Shown here: in pieces, positions 50,797 to 59,573 of the stretch
Layout of the letters: the number at the start of each line of letters is the position of its first letter
Numbering within the stretch: the first letter of the stretch is position 1
Source of the DNA: Streptomyces sp. T12
Lineage (GTDB): Bacteria; Actinomycetota; Actinomycetes; Streptomycetales; Streptomycetaceae
Length of the DNA: 64,000 nucleotides
NCBI RefSeq assembly: GCF_028736035.1
Contig: NZ_CP117866.1
Coordinates: 7,130,001-7,194,000 of the forward strand
Direction of reading: 5' to 3'
The notes under the pieces: model-generated
Databases searched by the model: none
Told to the model about the DNA's origin: nothing
What the model saw: only the letters and a program-made list of their open reading frames with translations
Position numbers and translations under genes: made by a program

Positions 50797-51030
50797 ATGA
50801 GCCTCGACTGGACCGCACTCGGCCAGGTCGCCGCGGTGAGCCTCGCCGTCACGGTGGCCGTGGTCACCGTCTTCGCCCTCGGCGTGCTGGGCCTGGCCCG
50901 CCACGAAGGGGCCCGCGAGGAGGGCGCGGGCACGTCGACCCTCGGCGTCGCCCAGGCCGGGCTGTGCTTCGTCGCCTGCGCGGCGGTGGTGGCGTACGGG
51001 ATCTATCTGATCGTGCCGCAGTTCCACTGA
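50797..51030 (+). CDS. Small membrane protein downstream of the phosphate transporter
   Basis: A 77-residue protein with two hydrophobic helices (VAAVSLAVTVAVVTVFALGV and LCFVACAAVVAYGIYLIV) joined by a polar loop ARHEGAREEGAGTS. ATG 50797 is preceded by AAGGGGAG. It lies 69 bases after the transporter gene. It is probably a partner of the transporter, by position only. Confidence 0.75.
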   Translation: MSLDWTALGQVAAVSLAVTVAVVTVFALGVLGLARHEGAREEGAGTSTLGVAQAGLCFVACAAVVAYGIYLIVPQFH

Positions 51031-51054
51031 CGTTCGTCTGACGTTCGTCGAAGG

Positions 51055-51080
51055 GGCTCGGCCGGAGGACCGGCCGGGCC
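51055..51080. terminator. Bidirectional hairpin terminator
   Basis: GGCTCGGCCGG and CCGGCCGGGCC form an 11-bp stem with one wobble pair around an AGGA loop, directly between the convergent small-membrane and glycosyltransferase genes. Confidence 0.75.
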
Positions 51081-52562
51081 CTATGCGCTGTTGTCCGCCG
51101 TTCCCAGCCGTTCGTACGCCGTCACACGCCGCCCGCGGACCTGTATGTCCGCCACCACCTTGAAGTGCTCCTTCAGCACGGCGGCCTTCATCTTGTCCCG
51201 CTCCGCCGACACCGGCCGTGCCACCGCGGGCACGTCAGTGACCAGCAGTATGCGCCGCTGTGCCAGCATCGCGCTGCGTATCCGGGCCGGACCGGCCTCC
51301 TCGCCCTTCAACGTCCCCGACGCCACAGGGCTTTCCGCCAGCGCGACATCGCGCAGTCCGGCGAAGTCGTCGGGGCAGACCAGGGCGGTGTCGCGCCGGG
51401 CGGCCGGTATGAAGAGCACCGCGTCCCCGGCCTGCTTCAGCCGCCGCACGTCCGCCGCCACCGCCATCACGTCGTCCACCCGGCTGGCCGGAGACCGCTT
51501 GGCCAACGACTGCGGCAACAGCGCCACGACGGCCACGACGACCACCGCCGGGACGAGCCACGCCGACGCTCTCGGAAACCGCGGCCCGGCCGCCCGTACG
51601 GCCGTGCCCAGCGCCGTGCCGATCAGCAGTGCCAGACCCAGCATGCTGAACAGGACGTAGCGGTCCAGGAACAGCGGCCGGACCAGGGAGAGGCCGAGGA
51701 GGCCGAGCTGGGGCACCGCCAGCAGCGGCAGCCCGACGGCCGCCACGGACAGCCGGCCCGCTCGCGGCCGGTCCAGCAGGGCACCGAGACCGCCGATCGC
51801 CAGCAGGACCGCCGGGCCGATCATCATGTGCCAGGTCAGCGGCGGGATCCAGGAGACCTGGTCGGACTGGCGCCGGCTGAACAGGATCAACGGCAGCACA
51901 GCCGCCACGGCGACCGCCGAGGCCACCGCCCACCGCATCCAGGTCCGCCACGGGGCCCGCGTCCACAGCAGGGTCGCCAGGTGTGCGGGCAGGATCAGCA
52001 GCGACAGCCAGTTCAGCAGCCCGCACACCGCCACCGTGCCCCCGTACGCAGCCCAGTGCACCGCTCGGGCACGCCCCTGAAGGACGGTCACCAGCAACAG
52101 GGTGGAGATCCCGGCCCCGGCCGCGACCAGCGCGTACGGGCGGCCCTCCTGGAGATAGAACTGCACGGCCGGAAGCAGCCCGAACGCCAGCCCTCCCGCC
52201 AGGCCCGCCCAGGCCCCGGCCAGCCGCCGGCCGATGACCGTCACACAGGCCGCCGCCACCGCCATGGCCAGCACGGAGGGCAGCCGCAGGGTCGTGGTGC
52301 CGGGCCCGAAGCACTCGAAGAGCCCGTGCATCAGCAGGTAGTAGAGCCCGTGTACGGCATCGACCTGCCCCAGCATGTGCCAGATGTCGCCGACGGACCG
52401 CCGGGCCACCTGCCAGGTCGCCGCCTCGTCCCGCCACACACTGTGCTGCCGGGACAGCCCCCACAGACCGAGGGCGAGGGTCCACAGCAGGGGTATCGGC
52501 CAGAGGGGCAGGCGGCGGCGCAGGGGTTACTCCCGAGGATCGGCATTCTGTGGGATCGACAT
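51081..52562 (-). pseudogene. GT39/ArnT-type membrane glycosyltransferase with an in-frame stop at codon 12
   Basis: The body is a polyprenyl-phosphate-sugar-dependent glycosyltransferase: SVWRDEAATWQVARRS contains the conserved catalytic Asp-Glu, followed by about ten helices and a soluble C-terminal region. The expected N-terminus is interrupted. From ATG 52562 the frame reads MSIPQNADPRE, then TAA (52529-52527). It continues in frame as PLRRRLPLWPIPLLWTLALG, a normal first helix, to GTG 52439 inside the active-site loop. If translation starts at that GTG, the first helix is lost. The gene may be inactive by a point mutation, carry a sequencing error, or be read from an unusual start after the TAA. 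Confidence 0.75.
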
Positions 52563-52884
52563 TCCGTACGGCGGGGGATGTGCCGCCGGGTGATGTGGTC
52601 CCCACTCGCCCGCTCGTCGCGGAGCACGCCGAACCCCGCCTCGGCCGCGCGGGTCGAGACGGGATCAGATCAGAGCGTGGCTCGCTTCCCCCGTGAACGC
52701 AGCAAAACCTACGGGACGGGAAGGCTCTGCGGCCACCGTCGAGGGCGTGAACACAATCACCGCGAATGCGGGGAACCTTGAGTCCGTCAGGTCGTCGATT
52801 TGTGCCAGTTCGCCATTGATTAACGGTTCCGTGCGGGTGGTGCCGGTGAACGCCGGAGGTTGAGGTCAAACGGCATCGGCGGCT
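52563..52884. other. Intergenic region without supported gene
   Basis: These 322 bases are variable in composition, with a less GC-rich part around 52790-52840. I see no convincing coding frame, tRNA or strong hairpin. It borders the accessory stretch of secreted proteins. Confidence 0.5.
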
Positions 52885-53556
52885 TCATGTCTGTTGCCCG
52901 TCGCACACAGGGGTTCCGTCCACCGTGTGCGGGATCTTCGATCCGCAGGCGACCATCTTCCAGTCCAGCCGCAGCGTGTACGGTTTTCCGCTCACGTGGT
53001 AGTCGATCCACGCGGTGTCGATAAAGCCGCCCTGCTTGCCCACGTCCAGGACGAACAGTAGCTCGGTGAAGCCGGCACCTTCCTGGTCCTGATCGGCGCA
53101 GCTCTGGGGGATGCGGCTGCCTTTTCGGGCGTCCGCGTAGTGGCCGGGTGCCTTTCGCTTTTCGAAGTGCGGGGGTTTCCCCAGGGCGGCGCCGATGTAG
53201 CCCGCGTCGATGCTCGCTTTCCACATCTGCGGAGTCACCGTTCGCAGCTTCAGGGAGACTGACTTCGGCTCGACTGGCGTGTGGTAACGGATGCCGTCGA
53301 GTGTGATCGCCTCACCGCTGCTGGAGCAGAGCAGATAGCTGCCGAACGTGACGGCCCACGGAACCGTCTTCGGCGCGTAGACCGACGTCGCGCCCTCGGA
53401 GGTGTCGGACTGGAGCGGGCCCTCGCCGTTGGCATGCTCCACGCGCTCGTTGTCGCCGTACAGCCATCCGGCAAGGAGTGCCAGCGAGGCCGCCGCCGCG
53501 GCAAGGATCAGTACGGTCCTTCTCTTGCGTGGGCGGAGGGACCGCCGTGCGGACAC
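52885..53556 (-). CDS. Membrane-anchored or secreted protein of unknown function
   Basis: A 223-residue product from GTG 53556 (SD GAGGAGG six bases upstream). A basic N-terminus SARRSLRPRKRR precedes a hydrophobic helix (TVLILAAAAASLALLAGWLY), so it is a signal anchor. The extracytoplasmic part has four Cys (LLCSSSGEA, SCADQDQEG, VACGSKI, PVCDGQQT) that could form two disulfides, and beta-rich segments such as FGSYLLC and TAWIDYHVSGKPYTLRLDW. No known family. It lies 29 bases after the preceding secreted protein and is probably co-expressed. Confidence 0.75.
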   Translation of the reverse strand: MSARRSLRPRKRRTVLILAAAAASLALLAGWLYGDNERVEHANGEGPLQSDTSEGATSVYAPKTVPWAVTFGSYLLCSSSGEAITLDGIRYHTPVEPKSVSLKLRTVTPQMWKASIDAGYIGAALGKPPHFEKRKAPGHYADARKGSRIPQSCADQDQEGAGFTELLFVLDVGKQGGFIDTAWIDYHVSGKPYTLRLDWKMVACGSKIPHTVDGTPVCDGQQT

Positions 53557-53585
53557 GGCGGCCTCCTCACTCCTGAAACTGTGGG

Positions 53586-54794
53586 TCACAGTTCCTCTTG
53601 GATGCGGTTGTAGTACTGCTGCACCTTGGACGCGTAGGCCGGCTTGTCCGTGTTGCCGCACAGGGAATCGTGCCCGGCGTCCATCTTGTAGCTGAGCGTG
53701 GAGCCTGTGGTGTAGGCCCGCGAAGTGCTCAGCTCGATACCGATGACCGTGCTGATCTTGACGCCACCGGAGTTGGAGTACGTCTTGCCGGTGGTCTTCG
53801 TCCACGTGCCCGCGGGCATGTCGAAGGTGCACTTCGCGCGGGACAGCCAGTACGGCGGAAGGGAGTTGGTGTGGATGGTCTTCACACCACCGGTCTCCGA
53901 TACGGCCTTGAGCTTGCGGTTGATGATCACGCCGCCGCAGTCGTACTTGTACTTGTAGTAGCGCACCTCGGTCCGGTACGAGATGGTCAGGTCGCTGTCG
54001 GGGTCCCAGATGAAGTCGAAGCCCTTGGTGTTGGCCACCGAGGCGCTGCCGGACGCGGCCCACTTGACGCCGTCCTTGCTGATGGCCGCACCGTAGGTGA
54101 TCTCGGCGCCGTTGCGGTGGGTCATCCACGCCTTGCCGCGCGTCGTGCCATAACCGGGGGCGGCCGGGAAGCCCTCGCCGATGGTGGCCCAGGCGTCGTT
54201 CTGCCCGATCTTCGTGGTACGGCAGGTGTCGGCGCGGCTCGCGAAGGCGCTCTTCACACCCTTGGGAGCCTTGTCCAGGTGGACCTTGACCTTCGGCGCC
54301 CGGCTCGCGGCGGAGCGGGCGTTCCCGGACTGCCCGGAGGCGAGCGGGTTTGCCCAGCTCCGGGCCGACGCGGAACGGGCGTCCCCGGCGGTCGCCTCGC
54401 CGATGAGCCGCACCGACTGGGTCGTCCACGCGTAGCTGTCGGTCTTCGAGTCGTAGATTTCCATCTCCAGCGACACCAGGCCGTTGGACCCGACGTAGCG
54501 AGCGGGCACGTCGTCCGGGTCGACCGCGACGGTGAACGTGTTGCCGCTGGTGCTGATCCCTGCCGTGGGGAGCTTCAGCATGTCGACCTCCGCGCCGTCG
54601 GCGAGGTCGGCCGTTTGCGTGGCCGGCAGGTCGGCACGCAGCGTGAACTGGGCTCGGTCCAGAGGTATCTCGGAATCGACTTGCCCAGTGAAGGCCACTG
54701 GATCCCCCGTCGCGGCCTGCGAAACAGGCACGTTGATGAGTCCCGCGATTGCGCAGGTGCCCACAGTGAGCACAGCGAGTTTCCTCGCGAACAT
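53586..54794 (-). CDS. Secreted protein of unknown function
   Basis: A 402-residue protein with signal peptide MFARKLAVLTVGTCAIAGLI and likely cleavage after SQAA. The first half is beta-rich (DSEIPLDRAQFTLRADLPAT, LVSLEMEIYDSKTDSYAW), followed by a Ser/Arg/Ala linker. The second half, from TCRTTKIGQNDAWATIGEGF onward, has four Cys and many aromatic residues (EVRYYKYKYDCGG). No enzymatic signature is recognised. A 9-bp hairpin lies in its leader. With its downstream partner it makes a two-gene secretion unit in an accessory stretch. Confidence 0.8.
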   Translation of the reverse strand: MFARKLAVLTVGTCAIAGLINVPVSQAATGDPVAFTGQVDSEIPLDRAQFTLRADLPATQTADLADGAEVDMLKLPTAGISTSGNTFTVAVDPDDVPARYVGSNGLVSLEMEIYDSKTDSYAWTTQSVRLIGEATAGDARSASARSWANPLASGQSGNARSAASRAPKVKVHLDKAPKGVKSAFASRADTCRTTKIGQNDAWATIGEGFPAAPGYGTTRGKAWMTHRNGAEITYGAAISKDGVKWAASGSASVANTKGFDFIWDPDSDLTISYRTEVRYYKYKYDCGGVIINRKLKAVSETGGVKTIHTNSLPPYWLSRAKCTFDMPAGTWTKTTGKTYSNSGGVKISTVIGIELSTSRAYTTGSTLSYKMDAGHDSLCGNTDKPAYASKVQQYYNRIQEEL

Positions 54795-54826
54795 TCGGAT
54801 TCCCCCTTGTGCGAATGCACAGAGAT

Positions 54827-54849
54827 ACCCGGAAGGGGCTCTTCCGGGT
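54827..54849 (-). promoter_or_regulatory. Leader hairpin of the secreted-protein operon
   Basis: ACCCGGAAG and CTTCCGGGT form a perfect 9-bp stem with a five-base loop, 33 bases before the start codon. It could stabilise the transcript or terminate it conditionally. Confidence 0.45.
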
Positions 54850-54972
54850 GTTTGGTCGCCGTGAACATATCAGCCACGGCCGATCACTCCATGTGACCCA
54901 GATCGCATTCTCTCCAGGTCGACGCACTGGGGTCGATGCGCTGAACCCCTTACCCACTCCTGCAGTTCTGGC

Positions 54973-55183
54973 TCAGAGTCGGCGCTGATCCTTGACCTCA
55001 CGCGTCTCGATAGTGCCCTTGATGCGGAAGCGGATTACGTCGCCAGCGGAGAGCTGGGCGAGGCGCGGGTATTTCACCCGCACCTCGACGGTCTTGGTGC
55101 CCGCGGCCACGAGGTCGAAGTACTGGCGGTAGAGAGTGAGTTCGCGGACGCGGCTCGTCGGGCAGTGTGCTGGGCATGGCCAA
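54973..55183 (-). pseudogene. ASCH-domain protein remnant
   Basis: RELTLYRQYFDLVAAGTKTV, then EVRVKYPRLAQLSAGDVIRF, is the N-terminal half of an ASCH domain (RNA-binding-like fold). A normal start is missing in this frame: ATGCCCAGC at 55183 opens MPSTLPDEPRPR in another frame, indicating a frameshift near 55145. The C-terminal half is lost, replaced after RIKGTIETREV by KDQRRL and a stop. The remnant overlaps the beginning of the region that also carries a decayed integrase. Confidence 0.75.
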
Positions 55184-55255
55184 CAGCCAACCGCTGTCGC
55201 TCGTTTGGGTCGGGAGGCTCCACCTCGTCCCGGCGGCGAGCAGCTCGGCCCCGGC

Positions 55256-55820
55256 AGCGTGCGCAACGTCTACGACGTCCTCGTACGCCTCATGACCGCG
55301 GCCGTCGAGGACGAGGTCATCGCCTCCAGCCCGTGCCGCCGGATCACTCTCCCGCCCATGCCGGACGAGGAGGTCACCCCGCCCACGGTCGCCCAGGTCG
55401 AGGCCATGGCCCGCGTGATGCCGCCGTACATCCGCGCGGCGATCGTCAGGCTCGCCGGATCAGGCTTGCGAATAGGCGAGTTGCTCGGCTTGAAGGTGTC
55501 GGATCACAGACACGCTCCTCCAAGGAGTGGCTGTTCACGATGGAGGAGGGCGAGCGCCTCAACTACCGCCGCTGGAAGACCGAATGCAACGGAGCCCGCA
55601 GGGCGCTGCAGCAAGCGGAGAACGAAGCAGCCGAGCGCGAGGGCCGCAAGCCCGTCGAGTTGCCGCACAGGGGGACCCACGATCTGCGCCACTTCTTCGC
55701 CTCCGCGAAGAAGACCGCACCCGGACCGTCATGGACGCCGTTCTCGGCGGCCTGCGGACCGGGTGCGGACAGGTAGGCGATGCGACCCGCGAAATTGCAG
55801 GTCAGATGGCCCAGCCTTAG
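55256..55820 (+). pseudogene. Tyrosine recombinase (integrase) remnant with internal deletions
   Basis: Three integrase segments lie in different frames but in the correct order. Segment 1 (about 55256-55506) reads VRNVYDVLVRLMTAAVEDEV and ends in GLRIGELLGLKVSD with the first catalytic Arg. Segment 2 (about 55512-55706) reads EWLFTMEEGERLNYRRWKTE to GTHDLRHFFAS with the HxxR box. Segment 3 (about 55700-55818) reads EEDRTRTVMDAVLGGLRTGC, a normal integrase C-terminal tail. The beta-strand region after KVSD and the stretch holding the catalytic Tyr are deleted. The gene is dead but marks a former integrated element. Confidence 0.82.
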
Positions 55821-55821
55821 A

Positions 55822-56217
55822 TCAAGCCTTCTTGGTCTCCCAGAAGATCTTGTCGATCTGGGCGATGTAGTCCAGCGCCTTCTGGCCGGTCGCCGGGTCG
55901 GTCGAGGCCTTGGCGGCCGAGAGGGCCTTCAGGGCGTCGTTGACCAGCTGGTGCAGCTCCGGGTACTTCTCGAAGTGCGGGGGCTTGAAGTAGTCGCTCC
56001 AGAGCACCGAGACGTGGTGCTTGGCGAGCTCGGCGCGCTGCTCCTTGATGACGGTGGCACGCGCCTGGAAGTGCGGGTCGTCGTTGGCGGCCATCTTGTC
56101 CTGCACGGCCTTCACCGACTCCGCCTCGATGCGGGCCTGGGCCGGGTCGTACACACCGCAGGGCAGGTCGCAGTGTGCGCTGACCTTGACCTTGGGGGCA
56201 AACAGGCGGGAAAGCAT
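55822..56217 (-). CDS. sodN: Nickel-containing superoxide dismutase
   Basis: A 131-residue precursor. A 14-residue leader MLSRLFAPKVKVSA is removed to expose the nickel hook HCDLPCGVY, where His1, Cys2 and Cys6 bind nickel. The remainder is the four-helix body (KMAANDDPHFQARATVIKEQ). Activity depends on cleavage by SodX, encoded divergently next to it. ATG 56217 gives exactly the standard length. In S. coelicolor the sodN mRNA 5' region is the target of the small RNA from sodF; sodF is not in this window. Confidence 0.96.
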   Translation of the reverse strand: MLSRLFAPKVKVSAHCDLPCGVYDPAQARIEAESVKAVQDKMAANDDPHFQARATVIKEQRAELAKHHVSVLWSDYFKPPHFEKYPELHQLVNDALKALSAAKASTDPATGQKALDYIAQIDKIFWETKKA

Positions 56218-56362
56218 GGAGCATTCCTTCCTCGTGATCGTCTTCTCAGGTGGGACATTACTCCCTGCAAGACGGGTTTTCGCGAGTGCCCCCATGGGCT
56301 TAGGACAAAAGTCCAGGGTCAGACTGAGACTGGTGGAGGACAGTACCGGGGAGGTGCCGGGG

Positions 56363-56797
56363 ATGCCGGAGTTGTCGCAGGACGCCGAGCGCGGGCGGGC
56401 CGCTCAGCCCTTCGGGTGGGCCGAGGTGACGGGGCCGTCCATGGTGCCCACGCTCTACCACGGCGACCTGCTCGTGGTGTGGCACCGGGGCCGGATCAGG
56501 CCCGGGGACGTGGTGGTGCTGCGGCATCCGTTCCAGCAGGACCTGCTCGTCGTCAAGCGTGCCGCCGAGCGCCGTGAGGGCGGCTGGTGGGTGCTCGGGG
56601 ACAACGCGTACGCAGGGGGGGACAGCACCGACTACGGGGTGGTGCCGGACGAGCTGATTCTGGGCAAGGTCCGCTTCCGGTACCGGCCGCGCAAGCCGGA
56701 TCAGCGCTCGCCGTTCGCGCTGGCGCGCTGGGCGGTGTCGGCCGTGCGGCCCGTCTTCGCCGACCGGTCGGCCTCCAAGCGCTTGCGGGCCCGGTAG
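56363..56797 (+). CDS. sodX: Nickel-type superoxide dismutase maturation protease
   Basis: A 144-residue S26-type peptidase that cleaves the SodN propeptide. The catalytic Ser lies in VTGPSMVPTL and the Lys in LLVVKRAAER; GDNAYAGGDSTDYG is the conserved S26 box. ATG 56363 follows GGGGAGG; an upstream ATG at 56294 is possible but lacks an SD. There is no strong membrane anchor, so it acts in the cytoplasm. Its 3' end overlaps the convergent CGNR gene by 97 bases. Confidence 0.92.
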   Translation: MPELSQDAERGRAAQPFGWAEVTGPSMVPTLYHGDLLVVWHRGRIRPGDVVVLRHPFQQDLLVVKRAAERREGGWWVLGDNAYAGGDSTDYGVVPDELILGKVRFRYRPRKPDQRSPFALARWAVSAVRPVFADRSASKRLRAR

Positions 56798-57330
56798 GCG
56801 GCCACATTGGCGCGGGTCGCGCAGCGGTCCGAGCAGTAGCGCCGGGAGCGGTTGGTGGACGTGTCCAGGTAGGCGTTGCGGCACGGGGCCGCCTCGCACA
56901 GGCCCAGCCGGTCCACGCCGTACTCCGTCAGGTGGAACGCCAGGCCCATCGCGGCGATGGCCGCGTAGCCGGCGGTCGCGTTCGACGGGTGGTCCGCCAG
57001 GTGCATGTGCCACAGGGGGCGGCCGTCGTCGTCCCGGAAGTCGTGGCCGGAGATCTGCGGGCTCACCGGGAACTCCAGGAGGAGCGAGTTCAGCAGGTTC
57101 ACCGCCAGCGCCTCGTCGCCCTTGTCCGCCGCCTCGAAGACCGCCCTCAGCCGTGCGCGGACCGAGCGGAAGCGGGTGACGTCGGCGTCGGTGGCCCGCC
57201 GGCCCGCCTCCTGGCTGACGCCGAACAGGTCGCGGACGGCCTCGACCGAGGTCAGCGAGTCCTTGCCCCGGGCCGGGTCCTCGCTGTTGACGAGTCGTAC
57301 GGCGTAATCCGAGTAATAGGCCAGTTCCAC
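56701..57330 (-). CDS. CGNR zinc-finger protein
   Basis: A 209-residue protein. An N-terminal ABATE-like stress-response domain (YYSDYAVRLVNSEDPARGKD, RLRAVFEAADKGDEALAV) precedes the C-terminal zinc finger: GLCEAAPCRNAYLDTSTN followed by RRYCSDRCATRANVAAYRAR, with four Cys and the CGNR-type tail. Such proteins bind DNA in stress responses. GTG 57330 is the start. The last 97 bases are antisense to the sodX 3' end. Confidence 0.88.
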   Translation of the reverse strand: MELAYYSDYAVRLVNSEDPARGKDSLTSVEAVRDLFGVSQEAGRRATDADVTRFRSVRARLRAVFEAADKGDEALAVNLLNSLLLEFPVSPQISGHDFRDDDGRPLWHMHLADHPSNATAGYAAIAAMGLAFHLTEYGVDRLGLCEAAPCRNAYLDTSTNRSRRYCSDRCATRANVAAYRARKRLEADRSAKTGRTADTAQRASANGER

Positions 57331-57429
57331 TTGTAGTCCTTACGGAGGCGTTCTATCGTCGTGGTGCGGTCGGGTAACAGCTGATCGTGCTTCCAGGGTA
57401 TTACGTGACGTGCGCGATGGAGGGGCTCG

Positions 57430-58203
57430 ATGACGGACACGGACATCACCACCACGACGGGAGCCGACTGGGCCGCCTGGCAGGAGAGCTGGGACCGGCA
57501 GCAGGAGTGGTACATGCCCGACCGCGAGGAACGCTTCCGGATCATGCTCGACATGGTCGAGGCCCTCGTCGGCCCCGCCCCCCGCGTGCTCGATCTCGCG
57601 TGCGGCACGGGAACTATCACGGCTCGGCTGCTCGCACGGTTCCCGGACGCCGTCAGCACCGGCGTAGACCTCGACCCCGCCCTCCTCGCCATCGCCGAGG
57701 GCACCTTCGCGGACGACGAGCGGGTCTCCTTCGTGACGGCCGACCTCAAGACGCCCCACTGGCCGGCGCGGCTGCCGTACGACTCGTACGACGCCGTCCT
57801 GACCGCCACGGCCCTGCACTGGCTGCACCGTGAACCCCTCGCGGCTCTCTACGGTCAGGTCGCGGAGCTCGTCCGCGACGGCGGTGTCTTCCTGAACGCG
57901 GACCACATGATCGACGACTCGACGCCCCGGATCAACGCGGCGGAGCGCGCCCTGCGCCACGCCCGCATGGATCAAGCCAAGGCGGACGGCGCCCTCGACT
58001 GGTCCGAGTGGTGGCAGCTGGCCGCCAAGGACCCGGTGCTGGCCGGGCCCACGGCCCGCCGCTTCGAGATCTACGGCGAGCACGCCGACGGCGACATGCC
58101 GTCCACCGAGTGGCACGCGCGCGTACTGCGCGAGAAGGGGTTCGGGGAGGCCCGGCCGGTGTGGTGCTCACCGTCGGACACCTTGCTGCTCGCCCTGAAG
58201 TAG
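57430..58203 (+). CDS. Class I SAM-dependent methyltransferase
   Basis: A 257-residue methyltransferase. Motif I is RVLDLACGTGTITARLL, motif II GVDLDPALLAIAEG, and YDAVLTATALHWLHRE corresponds to motif IV. A C-terminal lid includes WHARVLREKGFGEA. The substrate is unknown. It is divergent from the CGNR gene across 99 bases. A 16-bp terminator follows. Confidence 0.9.
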   Translation: MTDTDITTTTGADWAAWQESWDRQQEWYMPDREERFRIMLDMVEALVGPAPRVLDLACGTGTITARLLARFPDAVSTGVDLDPALLAIAEGTFADDERVSFVTADLKTPHWPARLPYDSYDAVLTATALHWLHREPLAALYGQVAELVRDGGVFLNADHMIDDSTPRINAAERALRHARMDQAKADGALDWSEWWQLAAKDPVLAGPTARRFEIYGEHADGDMPSTEWHARVLREKGFGEARPVWCSPSDTLLLALK

Positions 58204-58243
58204 GGCCGGGAGGGCGAGGGCCCTGGCGGAGGCCGAGCGGCCT

Positions 58244-58280
58244 GGCGGAGGCGGTACGAGAGATTCGTACCGCCTCCGCC
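58244..58280. terminator. Strong hairpin terminator after the methyltransferase
   Basis: GGCGGAGGCGGTACGA pairs perfectly over 16 bp with TCGTACCGCCTCCGCC around a GAGAT loop. It separates the methyltransferase from the sigma-factor gene. Confidence 0.88.
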
Positions 58281-58354
58281 GCGTCCTGGAGGGTGTCCCG
58301 CCGCACTGGAAGGGGTGAGACGGTCCCTACGCGAGGGTCGGGAGAGGGGGAGGG

Positions 58355-58843
58355 ATGACGGGGGGCGCGGAAGCGTCACTGCATGCCTTCGTCGAGGGCA
58401 GACGGACGGCGTTGTTCCGCAGCGCCTATCTGCTGTGCGGCAACCGGGACGAGGCCGAGGACCTGGTCCAGACGACGCTGGTGAAGGTCGTCCTCGGTGC
58501 CCGCAGACACGCGCGGCTGGACAACCTCGACGCCTATGCGCGCAAGACGCTGGTCAACACCTTCATCGCCGCGCGCCGGCGCTTCTGGCGGCGCGAGCAG
58601 GCGTACGGCGAGGTGCCGGACGTGCCGGGGCAGCCGGTGGACAGCGACACCGGGGTCATGGTGCGGGCCGCGCTCGCGCAGCTCGGGCCCAAGCAGCGGG
58701 CGGTGCTGGTGCTGCGCTACTGGGAGGACCTCAGCGTCGCCGACACCGCCGAGCTGCTCGGCATGCGGGAGAGCACGGTCAAGAGCCACACGGCGAGGGG
58801 GCTCGCGGCGCTGCGGGCCGCAGTGCGGGAGGAGCACGTATGA
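58355..58843 (+). CDS. SigE-family ECF sigma factor
   Basis: A 162-residue ECF sigma factor of the SigE-like family common in Streptomyces. Region 2 includes LFRSAYLLCGNRDEAEDLVQ and ARKTLVNTFIAARRRFWRRE; region 4 includes LSVADTAELLGMRESTVKSH. The following gene overlaps by ATGA and encodes a membrane protein likely to hold the sigma factor at the membrane. ATG 58355 begins MTGGAEASLHAF. Confidence 0.92.
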   Translation: MTGGAEASLHAFVEGRRTALFRSAYLLCGNRDEAEDLVQTTLVKVVLGARRHARLDNLDAYARKTLVNTFIAARRRFWRREQAYGEVPDVPGQPVDSDTGVMVRAALAQLGPKQRAVLVLRYWEDLSVADTAELLGMRESTVKSHTARGLAALRAAVREEHV

Positions 58844-59559
58844 GTCAGGACGACGTGGACGGGGTGCCGGGTGCGACGGCGCTGCTGGGGCGGGCTCTGC
58901 AGGGTGTTCCGATGCCGTCGGGGCCCGGTTCGGACGCGGTGTTCGCGCGGGCCGCGCGGGTGCGGTGGCGTCGGCGGGGGGTGGTCACCGGGGTCGCGGC
59001 GGCCGTGGCCGCGGTGAGTCTGACCGTGACCGGGGTGCTGCCGGGGAACGGGCGGGAGCAGGCGGGGAGCGCGGGCACACAGACCACGTCCGGGGCGGAC
59101 CGGCTGGCGAAGCTGCTGCCGCCTGGGATCGGCGAGATCCGCGAGGTCGAACCCGTCGTGGGCGAAGGACCGTACGACGGGTTCTACGCGGTCTACAAGG
59201 ACGGCGGCGTCGGGTATCTCACCTTCCAGGTCCTCCCGGGCCGGCGGGAGGACTGGCCGGTGCCGGTCGGGGAGCGGTGCTCGTCGTACCTCCCCGGGAT
59301 GTCGGCGACCTGCGTCCCCGAGACGCTGCCGAACGGCGATGAGCGCGAGTCGACCGAGCTGGCGCGGGAGAGCCGTAGGGACGGCCGGACATGGGGGCCC
59401 TTTCGTTCCGTGCGGCTGTTCACGAAGGGCTACGTGGTCATGATCAAGGCCAGCAGCGGTTTCGACGGCAAGCAGGCGCTGGGACCACGGCTCGACGCCC
59501 CGCCGCTGACGGCGGAGCAGTTGCGTGAGGTGGTGATGGCGCCCGAGCTGTTGCCGTAG
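58840..59559 (+). CDS. Membrane protein coupled to the ECF sigma factor, probable anti-sigma factor
   Basis: A 239-residue product. A 45-residue cytoplasmic N-terminus (DAVFARAARVRWRRR) precedes one membrane helix (GVVTGVAAAVAAVSLTVTGV), then an extracytoplasmic domain of about 170 residues. That domain carries one Cys pair (ERCSSYLPG, SATCVPET) and beta-rich segments. The N-terminus lacks a zinc motif, so it is not a ZAS-type anti-sigma. Coupling to the sigma gene and topology suggest it senses an envelope signal. Confidence 0.75.
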   Translation: MSQDDVDGVPGATALLGRALQGVPMPSGPGSDAVFARAARVRWRRRGVVTGVAAAVAAVSLTVTGVLPGNGREQAGSAGTQTTSGADRLAKLLPPGIGEIREVEPVVGEGPYDGFYAVYKDGGVGYLTFQVLPGRREDWPVPVGERCSSYLPGMSATCVPETLPNGDERESTELARESRRDGRTWGPFRSVRLFTKGYVVMIKASSGFDGKQALGPRLDAPPLTAEQLREVVMAPELLP

Positions 59560-59573
59560 GGGGCGGTACATGG

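Noticed and set aside
56218..56290. TTGCA half-site upstream of sodN considered as a Nur box
   Set aside because: The second half of the dyad is missing, and sodN in S. coelicolor is controlled indirectly through a small RNA.
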